From Mesotoga sp. UBA6090 (GTDB lineage Bacteria > Thermotogota > Thermotogae > Petrotogales > Kosmotogaceae), in the NCBI RefSeq assembly GCF_002435945.1, contig NZ_DIXC01000015.1, forward strand, positions 1 through 22,609: a stretch of 22,609 nucleotides of DNA, given 5' to 3'. The notes below the pieces were generated by a model. The model searched no databases and was not told where the DNA came from. It saw only the letters and a list, made by a program, of their open reading frames with translations. Positions 1-7,103 of this stretch are shown here, one piece after another; position 1 is the first letter of the stretch; each line of letters starts with the position of its first letter. The position numbers and the translations under genes were made by a program.

Positions 1-280
1 TATAATTACCGGGAATGCAGGTTAGCAACCAAGACACCAACACAGAATAGATCGCTGCTGATCCAGACAGCGAATTCCTGGCGCTAGTGGGTGGAACCCT
101 GATATGCGGATGATGCAATCTTAGAAGGGTCAATCAATGATATACTTCAGCAGTTCTCGTGTGAGAACTTTTATTTTTCGTTGCTCATACGGCGACATGG
201 GGGAGTTATAGTCTTAGGCTCTGAGAAAATGGCCAGAATCTTTGGACGGTGAACGGCCAACGGATTTTGGCCCCCTTTTC

Positions 281-300
281 GGGCGAACCGCCGTTCGCCC
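281..300. repeat. Perfect palindrome, dispersed-element type
   Basis: GGGCGAAC (281-288) pairs perfectly with GTTCGCCC (293-300) around a CGCC loop, and is followed by CTACAG. From memory, 'gtaggggcgaa...ttcgccc' palindromes are scattered through many bacterial genomes, so this is probably one copy of a REP/MITE-like element. No run of T follows, so it is not a standard terminator. Confidence 0.6.
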
Positions 301-417
301 CTACAGAATCACCTAAAATTGTCATCCTGCGAAGCTTTTGCACGGGATCTCTCATATCTCGTCCATCTCACCCTCTCTACTTAATCTCGTGGGACTTCTC
401 TCTTTTCTTTTGGCCTC

Positions 418-522
418 CTGGCGCGTAGGCGTCAGCATCACTTCCCCGGATGATTTTCCGGGCATCACTTCCTGGGATGCTCTTCCCAGCATCACTTCCT
501 CGCGCCAACGAGCCTCACTTCC
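418..522. repeat. Hairpin array 1: constant decamer CATCACTTCC between four variable hairpins
   Basis: The decamer CATCACTTCC occurs at 436-445, 463-472 and 490-499, with a variant CCTCACTTCC at 513-522. A different hairpin precedes each one: CTGGCG/CGTCAG (418-435), CCCGGA/TCCGGG (445-462), CTGGGA/TCCCAG (472-489) and CTCG/CGAG (499-512). Hairpin starts are exactly 27 nt apart; the last unit is 23 nt because its stem lost two pairs while the loop stayed at 6 nt. Stem sequence varies between units but pairing is kept, including one G-U pair, so structure rather than sequence is conserved. It lies 85 nt upstream of the nitroreductase start. Confidence 0.85.
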
Positions 523-606
523 TCCAGATTCTTCTCATTTCTGATTGAATTTGTAGGTTCTTCATTATGCTAAACTAATTAATATAGCTAAGGGAGGGAA
601 GTTCTC

Positions 607-1365
607 ATGATTACTAGAAAGGAAGGAAGGGCCTTCTTGAGCAACAAGATCTGGGAAGAAGCTGAAAGGGAGTCACGCAAGACAGATCAGATGGAGGGGA
701 AGCCTCAGCCTCCATTGGAAAAAAGCACAGAGGGATTTGATCTCATGAAGCTCCCCGATCCCAACTCCACTGATCTACTTATGAAGGATTTTAGAGAGAT
801 TATCTTCTCGAGGGAGAGCAGGAGGGTTTACTCGGATGAGAAGATATCCCTTGAAGCGCTTTCATTTCTTCTTTGGTCTTCGCAGGGAGTAAAAGGAGTA
901 CTAAAGAACAACTACGCGACGCTGAGAACTGTTCCATCTGCAGGCGCGCGACATCCGTTTGAAACATACATCTTCGTTAGATTGGTAAAAGGATTGAAGA
1001 AGGGTTTGTATCGTTACGTGGCTCTTTCACATTCTCTGATTCTTCTGAAGGAAGGAGACTTCGCCAACGAAGTCGCCATTGCCGCTCTAGGTCAGAAGTT
1101 TGTTGGCCATTGCGCAGTCACGTTCGTTTGGTCCGTTATCCCGTACAGAACGGAATGGAGATACGATCTGACTTCTTATAAACCGATTCTCCTGGACGCG
1201 GGCCACGTGTGCCAAAATCTTTATTTGGCTTGTGAGGCTCTTAATCTTGGCACCTGTGCCATCGCTGCCTATGACCAGACCAAAATCGACAAATTGATTG
1301 GTCTTGACGGCAATGAGGAGTTCGCTATCTATATGGCTCCTGTCGGAAAACCAAAGAGGTATTGA
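607..1365 (+). CDS. SagB-type nitroreductase / dehydrogenase
   Basis: A 252-residue protein of the FMN-dependent nitroreductase superfamily, closest in pattern to the SagB-type dehydrogenases (which include azoline oxidases of peptide-modification clusters, though many members stand alone). Visible signatures are SRESRR (68-73) followed by a stretch reading LLWSSQGVKG (88-97), PSAGARHP (110-117), and the FMN-domain segment starting LDAGHVCQNLYLA (196-208). The first 45 residues are a charged extension. No signal peptide, so cytoplasmic. The ATG at 607 has a GGGAGG ribosome binding site about 10 nt upstream. No precursor-peptide, cyclodehydratase or transport gene lies nearby, so a peptide-modifying role is not supported; the substrate is unknown. 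The next gene starts 1 nt after the stop, so the two are probably translationally coupled. Confidence 0.9.
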   Translation: MITRKEGRAFLSNKIWEEAERESRKTDQMEGKPQPPLEKSTEGFDLMKLPDPNSTDLLMKDFREIIFSRESRRVYSDEKISLEALSFLLWSSQGVKGVLKNNYATLRTVPSAGARHPFETYIFVRLVKGLKKGLYRYVALSHSLILLKEGDFANEVAIAALGQKFVGHCAVTFVWSVIPYRTEWRYDLTSYKPILLDAGHVCQNLYLACEALNLGTCAIAAYDQTKIDKLIGLDGNEEFAIYMAPVGKPKRY

Positions 1366-1366
1366 G

Positions 1367-1810
1367 ATGAGCATTTCAGAAAACGAACTGGCAGTTCTCG
1401 AGAAGATTTACAAGAAGGTTCTAGGCAGAGAGAAGAGGTATTTCTCGGTCGATGAACTGATTAGAGAGTCCGGCTCTTGTCCAGATGAGCTTAATGAAGC
1501 TCTGAGATCTCTTGGTGAAGAGGAACTGATCGAGATCAAGCCATTCAGAATGGGAAGGATTACTCACAAAGGCATAATGGAGGTAGAAGGTAACAGGATC
1601 CCGGAAAAAGATAAGGCAAGACAGCTGGTTCTCGCTAGAATAAACGAGCTTACCTCAGGTGATCCGGATGTGTATTTGAATATAGATGCTCTTGCTGGAG
1701 AGCTTAATATGATGAGATATGAACTCTTCGATATCTTGAACTTTCTTCAGGGCGAGGGATTGGTGAGGATTCTTTCAAGAATGTCTGTCGCAATTGTAAA
1801 AAGAGACTAA
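1367..1810 (+). CDS. Hypothetical protein with winged-helix-like repeats
   Basis: A 147-residue soluble, charged protein. I chose the ATG at 1367 because it follows the nitroreductase stop by one base with GAGGT just upstream; an in-frame start further upstream would overlap that gene by about 70 bases. The sequence suggests two similar helical modules: residues about 5-70 (FSVDELIRESG, then ELNEALRSLGEEELIE) and about 80-147 (LNIDALAGELN, then ELFDILNFLQGEGLVRI). Each reads like helix-turn-helix followed by a wing, so it may be a tandem winged-helix DNA-binding or protein-binding protein. I do not recognise the family. Coupling to the nitroreductase suggests a regulator or partner of it (inference). 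Confidence 0.75.
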   Translation: MSISENELAVLEKIYKKVLGREKRYFSVDELIRESGSCPDELNEALRSLGEEELIEIKPFRMGRITHKGIMEVEGNRIPEKDKARQLVLARINELTSGDPDVYLNIDALAGELNMMRYELFDILNFLQGEGLVRILSRMSVAIVKRD

Positions 1811-1814
1811 AGAA

Positions 1815-1842
1815 AAGAAGCCAGCTTTCTGGCTTCTTTTTT
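1815..1842 (+). terminator. Rho-independent terminator after the nitroreductase operon
   Basis: AAGAAGCCAG (1815-1824) pairs with CTGGCTTCTT (1829-1838) around a CTTT loop, and T continues to 1842. It starts 5 nt after the stop codon at 1810 and closes the two-gene operon. Confidence 0.92.
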
Positions 1843-2051
1843 GGGGATGATGAAAAGGGCGTCTTGCTTTTCTAAATTGGAGCCTGATTCACTATCGCTT
1901 TACCGGAGTAGCTTGCTTTGTTTGCTATTCAGGCTCCTATTCCCTTCTTGCTTGATCTACATCTGTGTACGGGGATCACATCTATGTGAAACATCTATCG
2001 CTGCTCGAGATAAATATAGAACCTGTAGATTAGAGAAGAATTAGACCTGGA

Positions 2052-3434
2052 TTAGAGTTTCTTAATCTTTGAAGGAAGAGTGATCTTGAAGGTGGATCCT
2101 TCTCCAGGGGTACTCTCCACAGATATGAGGCCTTCATGGGCCTTAACAATTTCCCGGGCTATAGATAAACCTAAACCTGTGCCCCTCGTCTGCGACCTTG
2201 CCTTATCAACTCGGTAGAATCTGTCGAAGATTCTGTCGATCTCCTCGGATTGTATACCGATACCGTTATCTTCAACAATTATCTCTATCTTTTTTGCCGA
2301 ATGATTGCTGCCCGCAGCTATTCTGACACGGCCGCCTTCCGGAGTATGTTTTATTGCATTGTCAACAAGATTAAAAAGCGCTCTTGAAAGATGTTTCCGA
2401 TTACCTGCTATCTCCAGGTCATATGGGCAGTCCTTCGTGATTTCGATATTCTTTTCCTCCGCAAGCACTTTGATCGTGTCAAGTACATCGTCAATCATGA
2501 CACTTACCGGGAAAATTTCAAAATCACCTTTAGGAAAGTTGTTCTCGAGCCGGGTAATTATCAGAAGGTCATCGATGATACTGGTTAAGCGCTCGATTTC
2601 GTTCTCAATCTGGACAAGAGCGTTCACGTATTCATCGGATTCTCTATCTCTGTGAAGTGTTACGTCTACTATGCTTCGAATCGCAGTTAAAGGTGTTCTC
2701 AGCTCGTGAGCCGCATCTGATGTAAACTGCCTCTGCTTCTTGACCGACTCCTCAAGCCTCGCGAGCATTCCATCAAAGGTACTTGCAAGATGGCCGAGTT
2801 CATCGTTGGGCAGAGTCAGATTCAGCCTCTTGTCAAGCTTCTCCACGCTTATCTCTTCTGCGAGAAGTGTTATTCTCTCGACAGGCTCCAGCGATTTCTT
2901 TGCCATGTAAAAGCCGCCTAGTAACGCCAGAATAATTATTGTCGGACCAATCAGCATCATCAGTCGAGACAGGCGAAACAGTGCCACTCTTACACTTGAC
3001 AGAGACTCACCCACCTGTAGCCATCCCCACTGACCTATCTGCAAAGTGAAGATTCTCCACACACCCACCGAGGTCGAGATACTAGCAAACTCCCTATCAG
3101 CGAGCTCAATCGAGGCTTTAAGTATTCCAAAAGGTCCAAATCCCTCGACTATGTCCCCCGAACTGTCCATCAGCCTTACTGCAAAACCTTCGGCAAGCAA
3201 CCTGTTCGTGAGAGACTCCATTTCAACAGTCTTCTTGAATAACGGATAATCCTGAACGATCGCAATATTCGCCAGAAGCTGTGAAGAGACGATTCTCAGT
3301 GATGAATCGGCTTCACTATGAAGCTGTGCGCTGAGAATAGTGTATATGGAAACGCTGAATGCAAGGAGAATCACTCCAAGAAAGAGAACATACCACAGGG
3401 TTAGTTTGATTCTTATCGGGACAATCTTCTTCAT
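2052..3434 (-). CDS. Sensor histidine kinase (two-component system)
   Basis: A membrane histidine kinase of about 460 residues. In order: transmembrane helix 1 (about 12-33), an extracytoplasmic sensor segment (34-158), transmembrane helix 2 (about 158-180), HAMP (180-232), a HisKA dimerisation domain with the phospho-accepting His in AAHELRTPLTAIR (about residue 243), then the ATPase domain with N-box NLVDNAIKHTPEGG (about 355-368), G1 EDNGIGI, F-box IFDRFYRVDKAR and G2 GTGLGLSIA. It is complete. The ATG at 3434 is preferred; a TTG three bases upstream is also possible. It starts 4 nt after the stop of the response regulator, so the two are coupled. The sensor segment matches no signal I can name. 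Its neighbours suggest an envelope or nutrient cue (weak inference). Confidence 0.95.
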   Translation of the reverse strand: MKKIVPIRIKLTLWYVLFLGVILLAFSVSIYTILSAQLHSEADSSLRIVSSQLLANIAIVQDYPLFKKTVEMESLTNRLLAEGFAVRLMDSSGDIVEGFGPFGILKASIELADREFASISTSVGVWRIFTLQIGQWGWLQVGESLSSVRVALFRLSRLMMLIGPTIIILALLGGFYMAKKSLEPVERITLLAEEISVEKLDKRLNLTLPNDELGHLASTFDGMLARLEESVKKQRQFTSDAAHELRTPLTAIRSIVDVTLHRDRESDEYVNALVQIENEIERLTSIIDDLLIITRLENNFPKGDFEIFPVSVMIDDVLDTIKVLAEEKNIEITKDCPYDLEIAGNRKHLSRALFNLVDNAIKHTPEGGRVRIAAGSNHSAKKIEIIVEDNGIGIQSEEIDRIFDRFYRVDKARSQTRGTGLGLSIAREIVKAHEGLISVESTPGEGSTFKITLPSKIKKL

Positions 3435-3438
3435 CAAA

Positions 3439-4104
3439 TCAACCCAGTCTATAACCGAAGCCTCTCACCGTATTAATGAGTTTGGTTGGAAATGGATCAT
3501 CTATCTTCTTCCTCAAATATCTTATATAGACATCGACGACATTTGAGTCGCTGAAGAAGTCCTGATCCCATGCGCTTTCCGCGATTTGCGTTCGACTCAG
3601 TACCTGGTGAGCGTTTCTGGCCAGATATTCCAGAAGACGGTATTCCTTCGGGGAGAGTTCTATCTCAACATCGCCTCTCCTGACAGTATGAGAAACTGTA
3701 TCTATTGAAAGATCACTGACCCTTAAAACTTGTTCGAAAGTCTCTCGTGGTCTCCTGAGCAGTGCGTTTACCCTTGCAAGCAACTCCTTGAAGGCAAAGG
3801 GTTTCACAAGATAGTCATCGGCTCCGGTATTAAGTCCCTTTACTCTCTCATCAACAGAATCAAGAGCAGTCAGCATCAGAACAGGAGTGTAGTTACCGCT
3901 CGCTCTCAGTTCTCTGCAGACTTCATAGCCGTTCTTGCCGGGAAGAAGGATGTCAAGTACGATCACATCATATTGATTAGATGAAGCGAGCATAATCGCT
4001 TCATTTCCATTCTTTGCGGCATCGACGAAAAAACCCTCTTCTTTCAAACCTTTTTGAAGAAAAGCAGAGATCGTCGCTTCATCTTCAACTATCAGAATTT
4101 TCAG
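3439..4104 (-). CDS. OmpR/PhoB-family response regulator, apparent CTG start
   Basis: A 221-residue regulator with an N-terminal receiver (residues 1-115) and a C-terminal winged-helix DNA-binding domain (about 125-220). The acidic pocket is E7/D8, the phospho-acceptor is D51 (in VLDILLPGKNG), with T79 and K101 (in YLVKPF). The family normally begins M-K-I-L-I-V-E-D; here the codon before KILIVEDE is CTG at 4104-4102, with a perfect GGAGGT 6 nt upstream (4116-4111). No ATG, GTG or TTG is placed better: the in-frame ATG at 4161 would add 19 residues across the hairpin at 4128-4149. A CTG start is therefore the best reading. It is co-transcribed with the downstream kinase gene. Confidence 0.93.
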   Translation of the reverse strand: MKILIVEDEATISAFLQKGLKEEGFFVDAAKNGNEAIMLASSNQYDVIVLDILLPGKNGYEVCRELRASGNYTPVLMLTALDSVDERVKGLNTGADDYLVKPFAFKELLARVNALLRRPRETFEQVLRVSDLSIDTVSHTVRRGDVEIELSPKEYRLLEYLARNAHQVLSRTQIAESAWDQDFFSDSNVVDVYIRYLRKKIDDPFPTKLINTVRGFGYRLG

Positions 4105-4127
4105 AAAGACACCTCCAAGATAGAGAA

Positions 4128-4149
4128 ACCGGAGGGTCACCCCTCCGGT
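4128..4149 (-). terminator. Hairpin between the esterase and the two-component genes
   Basis: ACCGGAGGG (4128-4136) pairs perfectly with CCCTCCGGT (4141-4149) around a 4-nt loop. On the minus strand it lies 35 nt after the esterase stop and is followed by TTTCTCT, a weak T-rich tail. It could be an imperfect terminator for the esterase gene or an attenuator in the leader of the regulator, whose ribosome binding site begins 11 nt downstream. Confidence 0.65.
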
Positions 4150-4184
4150 CAATTCTAGCATCCCAAATCTTTATGTTGGAGTTA

Positions 4185-5873
4185 CTAGTATATCCAGTTC
4201 TTTTCCACTTCCTCCGGAGCATTCTCTATCATGTATTCCGAAAGCTGTGAAAGCCATTCCTGTAGAGCAAGTGCTTTCTCTGGATTGACCGGGCTCCATC
4301 CCTTCCAGCCATGACCCTGATTTGGGCCGAAATCGAAGGTCATGTCGGAGACCGGGTTTTCCATCTTCTCCATAGCTGCCTTCAAAAGATAGACGGCCTC
4401 ATTGAGATAATAGTTGTCCATATCGCCCACCGCAACATGCACATCACCGGCTATCTTGGGACCTATCTCTTCCCAGTTCTCCTGCAAGATGTAGTTGAGG
4501 TCGAAGTTTTCCTTCCAGTAATCGGCTACTTTCTTGTTAATCTCGCCTGTAACCTGGTCCCATATTGGCTGAGGGAATCCGTCTGCTCCCAAAGGACTGT
4601 ATGTGGCTTCCCAAACGGACCACTGTCCACCAGATCTGTTGCTTGGTCCTGCAGCCATTTCGAAATAGTTTTCCTGCTTTACGGTGAATCTGATGTTTCC
4701 GTGGGTGTCTCTCGCGCTTGGTCTCTCAGTCTTAACCCAGCCAAAATCGGAGTAGTACGCATTGTCATCATTATAGATATTGATAAGCTGGTAGTAGTTG
4801 AAATCAACCCCATCGGGATACCAAACATACGTTCTTCCGAAGAAGTCAGGGCAGAAGACCTTCATCGCCAGGGCCTCCCATCCACCAGTTGACCCACCTG
4901 CCAAAATTCTCGCCCATTTCTCAGGAATCATTCTGAACTGGCTTTCTAGGTAAGGTATCAGCTCTTCAGTGATTGCAGTTCCATAAGGACCTGAGTTTAC
5001 CGAGTCAACTGAATATGAAGTATCGTAGTAGGGTGTCGCATCCCTGATAGATACGGCTATGAATCTCGCATTCCCGTCTTCTGTCCAGAATTTGTAGACA
5101 TCGTTGTTTGTTCTGAAACCTACCGGCGCGGAACCACCGGGGAAATGACCTTGATAATAGATCACTGGATAGTAAGCGTCGGGATTGTCGTAATAGCCTT
5201 CAGGAAGAAGGACATTGGCACCGATATACATGTCTTTTCCCCAGAACTCAGACACCACGTCGCTCTTAATCTTTATGTACTTCACCCATTCACTGTCAGT
5301 ATAGTTCCCTTGCTGGAGGACCATTCCAGGCTCCAGCTCGTAATCTGACATGATCACTTCAGTGATTGAAAGTTCTACTGACCCTGGGTTTGCAGGATCC
5401 AGATAGACTTTCTTCGTCTTGCTCGTAGCATTACCAACGGATTCCCAGAACCATTGACCGTCGCCGGTATCGTCATGCATAAGAACCGTGTGACCGTCTG
5501 CCCTGTTGAATGTCGTGTAGACATTAATCAGTGCCTGAACGAAATATTCTCCAGCAGGCAAGTCAGATAGATCGATGGGATAGCCGGTTACTGCCATATC
5601 TCCATCGGAGATCTTCACAACCGATTCAGAGGTCATACCGAATACATCTTTCCCCCAGAAGGGAACTCCTCTAACATCTGTCTGCACACTTGGCTCAGTG
5701 GACGAGTCTTTGCTGACAATAACGAAGACCCTTCCGTTTACAGGTGTCTCAAGGCCGAGAGAAGCCACTGTATCAATGGCTTCCTGGCTCATTGACACTT
5801 CGAAAGTCAGTGAAAACGCCGTGAATCCAGCAAAAAGAATAACAATTAGGGCAACAAAACCCTTTCTAAACAT
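4185..5873 (-). CDS. Secreted putative esterase (alpha/beta hydrolase, esterase D-like)
   Basis: A 562-residue exported protein. It begins with a signal peptide (MFRKGFVALIVILFAGFTAFS), followed by a beta-rich domain of about 190 residues and then an alpha/beta-hydrolase domain resembling the esterase D / enterochelin esterase family. The nucleophile is the Ser in GGSTGGW (residue 328); an Asp in VAVGDMDNYY (about 484-486) and the His in NQGHGW (about 521) plausibly complete the triad. The substrate is unknown; acyl or feruloyl-type esters of polysaccharides are typical for the family. I start at the ATG at 5873, which has GGAGGTGGG 7 nt upstream. An in-frame ATG at 5888 overlaps that ribosome binding site and would add MEVGN before the signal peptide. 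It lies directly upstream of the two-component genes on the same strand. Confidence 0.85.
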   Translation of the reverse strand: MFRKGFVALIVILFAGFTAFSLTFEVSMSQEAIDTVASLGLETPVNGRVFVIVSKDSSTEPSVQTDVRGVPFWGKDVFGMTSESVVKISDGDMAVTGYPIDLSDLPAGEYFVQALINVYTTFNRADGHTVLMHDDTGDGQWFWESVGNATSKTKKVYLDPANPGSVELSITEVIMSDYELEPGMVLQQGNYTDSEWVKYIKIKSDVVSEFWGKDMYIGANVLLPEGYYDNPDAYYPVIYYQGHFPGGSAPVGFRTNNDVYKFWTEDGNARFIAVSIRDATPYYDTSYSVDSVNSGPYGTAITEELIPYLESQFRMIPEKWARILAGGSTGGWEALAMKVFCPDFFGRTYVWYPDGVDFNYYQLINIYNDDNAYYSDFGWVKTERPSARDTHGNIRFTVKQENYFEMAAGPSNRSGGQWSVWEATYSPLGADGFPQPIWDQVTGEINKKVADYWKENFDLNYILQENWEEIGPKIAGDVHVAVGDMDNYYLNEAVYLLKAAMEKMENPVSDMTFDFGPNQGHGWKGWSPVNPEKALALQEWLSQLSEYMIENAPEEVEKNWIY

Positions 5874-5999
5874 ATTTCCCACCTCCATAGAATCGTGAGT
5901 ATTTGTGGAATTATTGTTAAAAATCGCAGGTCAATAACGGTCGTACTTAAATGATTGCCAAAATTGGGATTGAGGGATGCTAGCTTTGAAAGACTTTCT

Positions 6000-6125
6000 T
6001 TAGAAGCAACGACGACGAGCGCGGAGAGAGCGAAGTGGGTCTTCACACGAATGAAGTTTCACACTGTGAGGTTGGTTAAGTTTCATAAATTCGCATTCAA
6101 CAACAGAAAGAAAGTTGAACTCCAT
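6000..6125 (-). CDS. Possible small ORF or truncated gene start
   Basis: A 41-codon frame opened by an ATG 6 nt after one of the strongest ribosome binding sites in the window, with a perfect TATAAT 42 nt upstream of the ATG. The peptide begins MEFNFLSVVECEFMKLN and ends in an Arg-rich tail (LRSLRARRRCF) that does not look like a selected protein end. I recognise no family. It may be a leader peptide, a small protein, or the 5' end of a gene whose body was lost. The expression signals are clear; the coding status is not. Confidence 0.3.
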   Translation of the reverse strand: MEFNFLSVVECEFMKLNQPHSVKLHSCEDPLRSLRARRRCF

Positions 6126-6167
6126 TGTTTACCTCCTCCTCCAAACCCTATTAGGTCGGTCCTTGCT

Positions 6168-6173
6168 ATTATA
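6168..6173 (-). promoter_or_regulatory. -10 element (TATAAT) upstream of the small ORF and esterase
   Basis: A perfect TATAAT on the minus strand within GGAGTGTATAATAGC. No good -35 hexamer is seen at 16-18 nt. It is followed by GGAGGAGGAGGT and the ATG at 6125. Confidence 0.5.
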
Positions 6174-6261
6174 CACTCCTGAAGGTTAGCAAAGTACACT
6201 ATGCGAGTTTATTTACATCATCTTATGTTTTCCGTTGCTTTGCTCGCCTTTAGTCTTACAT

Positions 6262-6501
6262 TCACTGCCTTCTTCCATGACAAAAACTGTCAAAGTCTTT
6301 GAAGTCGATATAGTCGCGAACTCTCTGAAGAGATGCCCAGATGAAGTCTTCGAAAAGCTTCGCGTCATCTTCGCTGTTTAATTCCTCAACAACATCTTCT
6401 TGCTCCGATGGACGTGTAGCGATGTATCGACTCCCCACTGCCCTGTAACTAGAATAAAGATTAAAATTGAAAATGCCATTTTCTTTTGATCTGTAATACA
6501 C
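6262..6501 (-). CDS. Small hypothetical protein
   Basis: A 79-residue acidic, soluble protein with no signal peptide or membrane segment. I chose the GTG at 6501, which has AGGAGGT 7 nt upstream; an in-frame GTG nine bases further upstream lies inside that ribosome binding site. A perfect TATAAT (6534-6529) precedes it. The C-terminal half (NSEDDAKLFEDFIWASLQ, then RVRDYIDFKDFDSF) is probably helical and acidic. I do not recognise a family. It appears monocistronic. The good expression signals are the main reason to call it real. Confidence 0.6.
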   Translation of the reverse strand: MYYRSKENGIFNFNLYSSYRAVGSRYIATRPSEQEDVVEELNSEDDAKLFEDFIWASLQRVRDYIDFKDFDSFCHGRRQ

Positions 6502-6528
6502 TGCTAACACCTCCTGTATTCCGGAACA

Positions 6529-6534
6529 ATTATA
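6529..6534 (-). promoter_or_regulatory. -10 element of the small hypothetical gene
   Basis: TATAAT on the minus strand, 27 nt upstream of the GTG start at 6501 and just before AGGAGGT. No clear -35 is seen. Confidence 0.55.
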
Positions 6535-6554
6535 TCATCCCGTGTAACCGGGTC

Positions 6555-6771
6555 GGTTGCAAGAAAAAAAGGACCGTGGTTGCGGGTAGCAGCTTGGCGG
6601 TTCGAAAGAGCAGATTGAAACCGGTTCACCGTTGAGAGGTTCTCCGTTCTCGGGAAAGAACCTCTTACCGCTTACTGAGATACGCTGAACGCTGGAAAGA
6701 GCAAGGGATCAGTTGCAAGTTGAAAGTTGTCAGTTGCAGAACAAAAGACCGTGGTCGGGGGTTCGAAAGAG
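6555..6771. repeat. Imperfect direct repeat pair with AGTTG-rich stretch
   Basis: Two related segments, about 6555-6610 and 6732-6771, share GTTGCA, an A-rich run, GACCGTGGT and GTTCGAAAGAG; the first has about 15 extra bases in the middle. Between them are several copies of CAGTTGCA- and AAGTTG-like words. This looks like a degenerate dispersed repeat, not a gene. Confidence 0.55.
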
Positions 6772-6938
6772 AAACAAATCAGTTGCAAGATGCAGTGAGT
6801 TACATGAATAAGAACCAACACTGGGAGGACAACGATAGTCCTCATATTTTGGAAGCACCATCACTTCTGCTCTTGATCTCGGAGGACTGAGGACGGTTGA
6901 CGGACAACGTGGTTTTTATCGGCGGACAGCGTCTCTTT

Positions 6939-7033
6939 GCCCGCAAAGCGGCACTGGCCTCGCCGAAGGCGAGACTGGCCAGGCGGAGCCTGACTGGCCA
7001 CCGACGGTGACTAGCCCGCATCAGCAGACTGGC
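6939..7033. repeat. Hairpin array 2: constant hexamer ACTGGC between variable hairpins
   Basis: ACTGGC occurs at 6953, 6974, 6993 and 7028, with a variant ACTAGC at 7010. Between copies are different short hairpins: CCGC/GCGG (6941-6951), CTCGCC/GGCGAG (6959-6973), CAGGC/GCCTG (6980-6992), CACC/GGTG (6999-7009) and a weaker stem with one mismatch (7016-7027). Loops are 3 nt (AAA, GAA, GGA, GAC), or 4 nt in the last unit. As in array 1, stem sequences differ but pairing is kept. It ends about 95 nt upstream of the DUF89 start codon. Confidence 0.85.
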
Positions 7034-7103
7034 TGTGAAGATCTTCCCCGCCGAGGTAGTGTGCAGGTCAAATCAAACACAGGTAGCGATTACCAAAAAA
7101 CTG

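Larger units (their letters stand above)
1..606. other. Non-coding region with palindrome and hairpin array
   Basis: I see no convincing gene in these 606 bases. Reading frames that cross it run through the repeat array, have no ribosome binding site and no family resemblance. It holds a perfect palindrome (281-300), a stretch near 320-350 resembling dispersed bacterial repeats of the 'gtcatcctg...ggatct' type (recalled resemblance, not searched), and the hairpin array at 418-522. The last 60 bases are the A/T-rich leader of the nitroreductase gene. Bases 1-240 show nothing recognisable. Confidence 0.7.
5874..6261. other. Esterase upstream region
   Basis: 388 bases upstream of the esterase gene. 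On the minus strand it carries a perfect TATAAT (6173-6168), a very strong GGAGGAGGAGGT (6143-6132) and an ATG at 6125 opening a 41-codon frame. No other gene is convincing. The promoter could serve the esterase through a leader of roughly 290 nt, or the site may be all that is left of a lost gene. Confidence 0.5.

Noticed and set aside
338..544. 68-codon plus-strand frame over the hairpin array
   Set aside because: It translates repeat sequence, has no ribosome binding site, and is open mainly because three of the four units are 27 nt long.
607..1810. SagB-type gene as part of a thiazole/oxazole peptide biosynthetic cluster
   Set aside because: No precursor peptide, YcaO cyclodehydratase or transporter gene is nearby; the partner is a winged-helix-like protein.
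1879..1937. 9-bp inverted repeat GGAGCCTGA / TCAGGCTCC between convergent genes
   Set aside because: The 41-nt loop makes a functional hairpin doubtful, no T run follows, and the true terminator is at 1815-1842.
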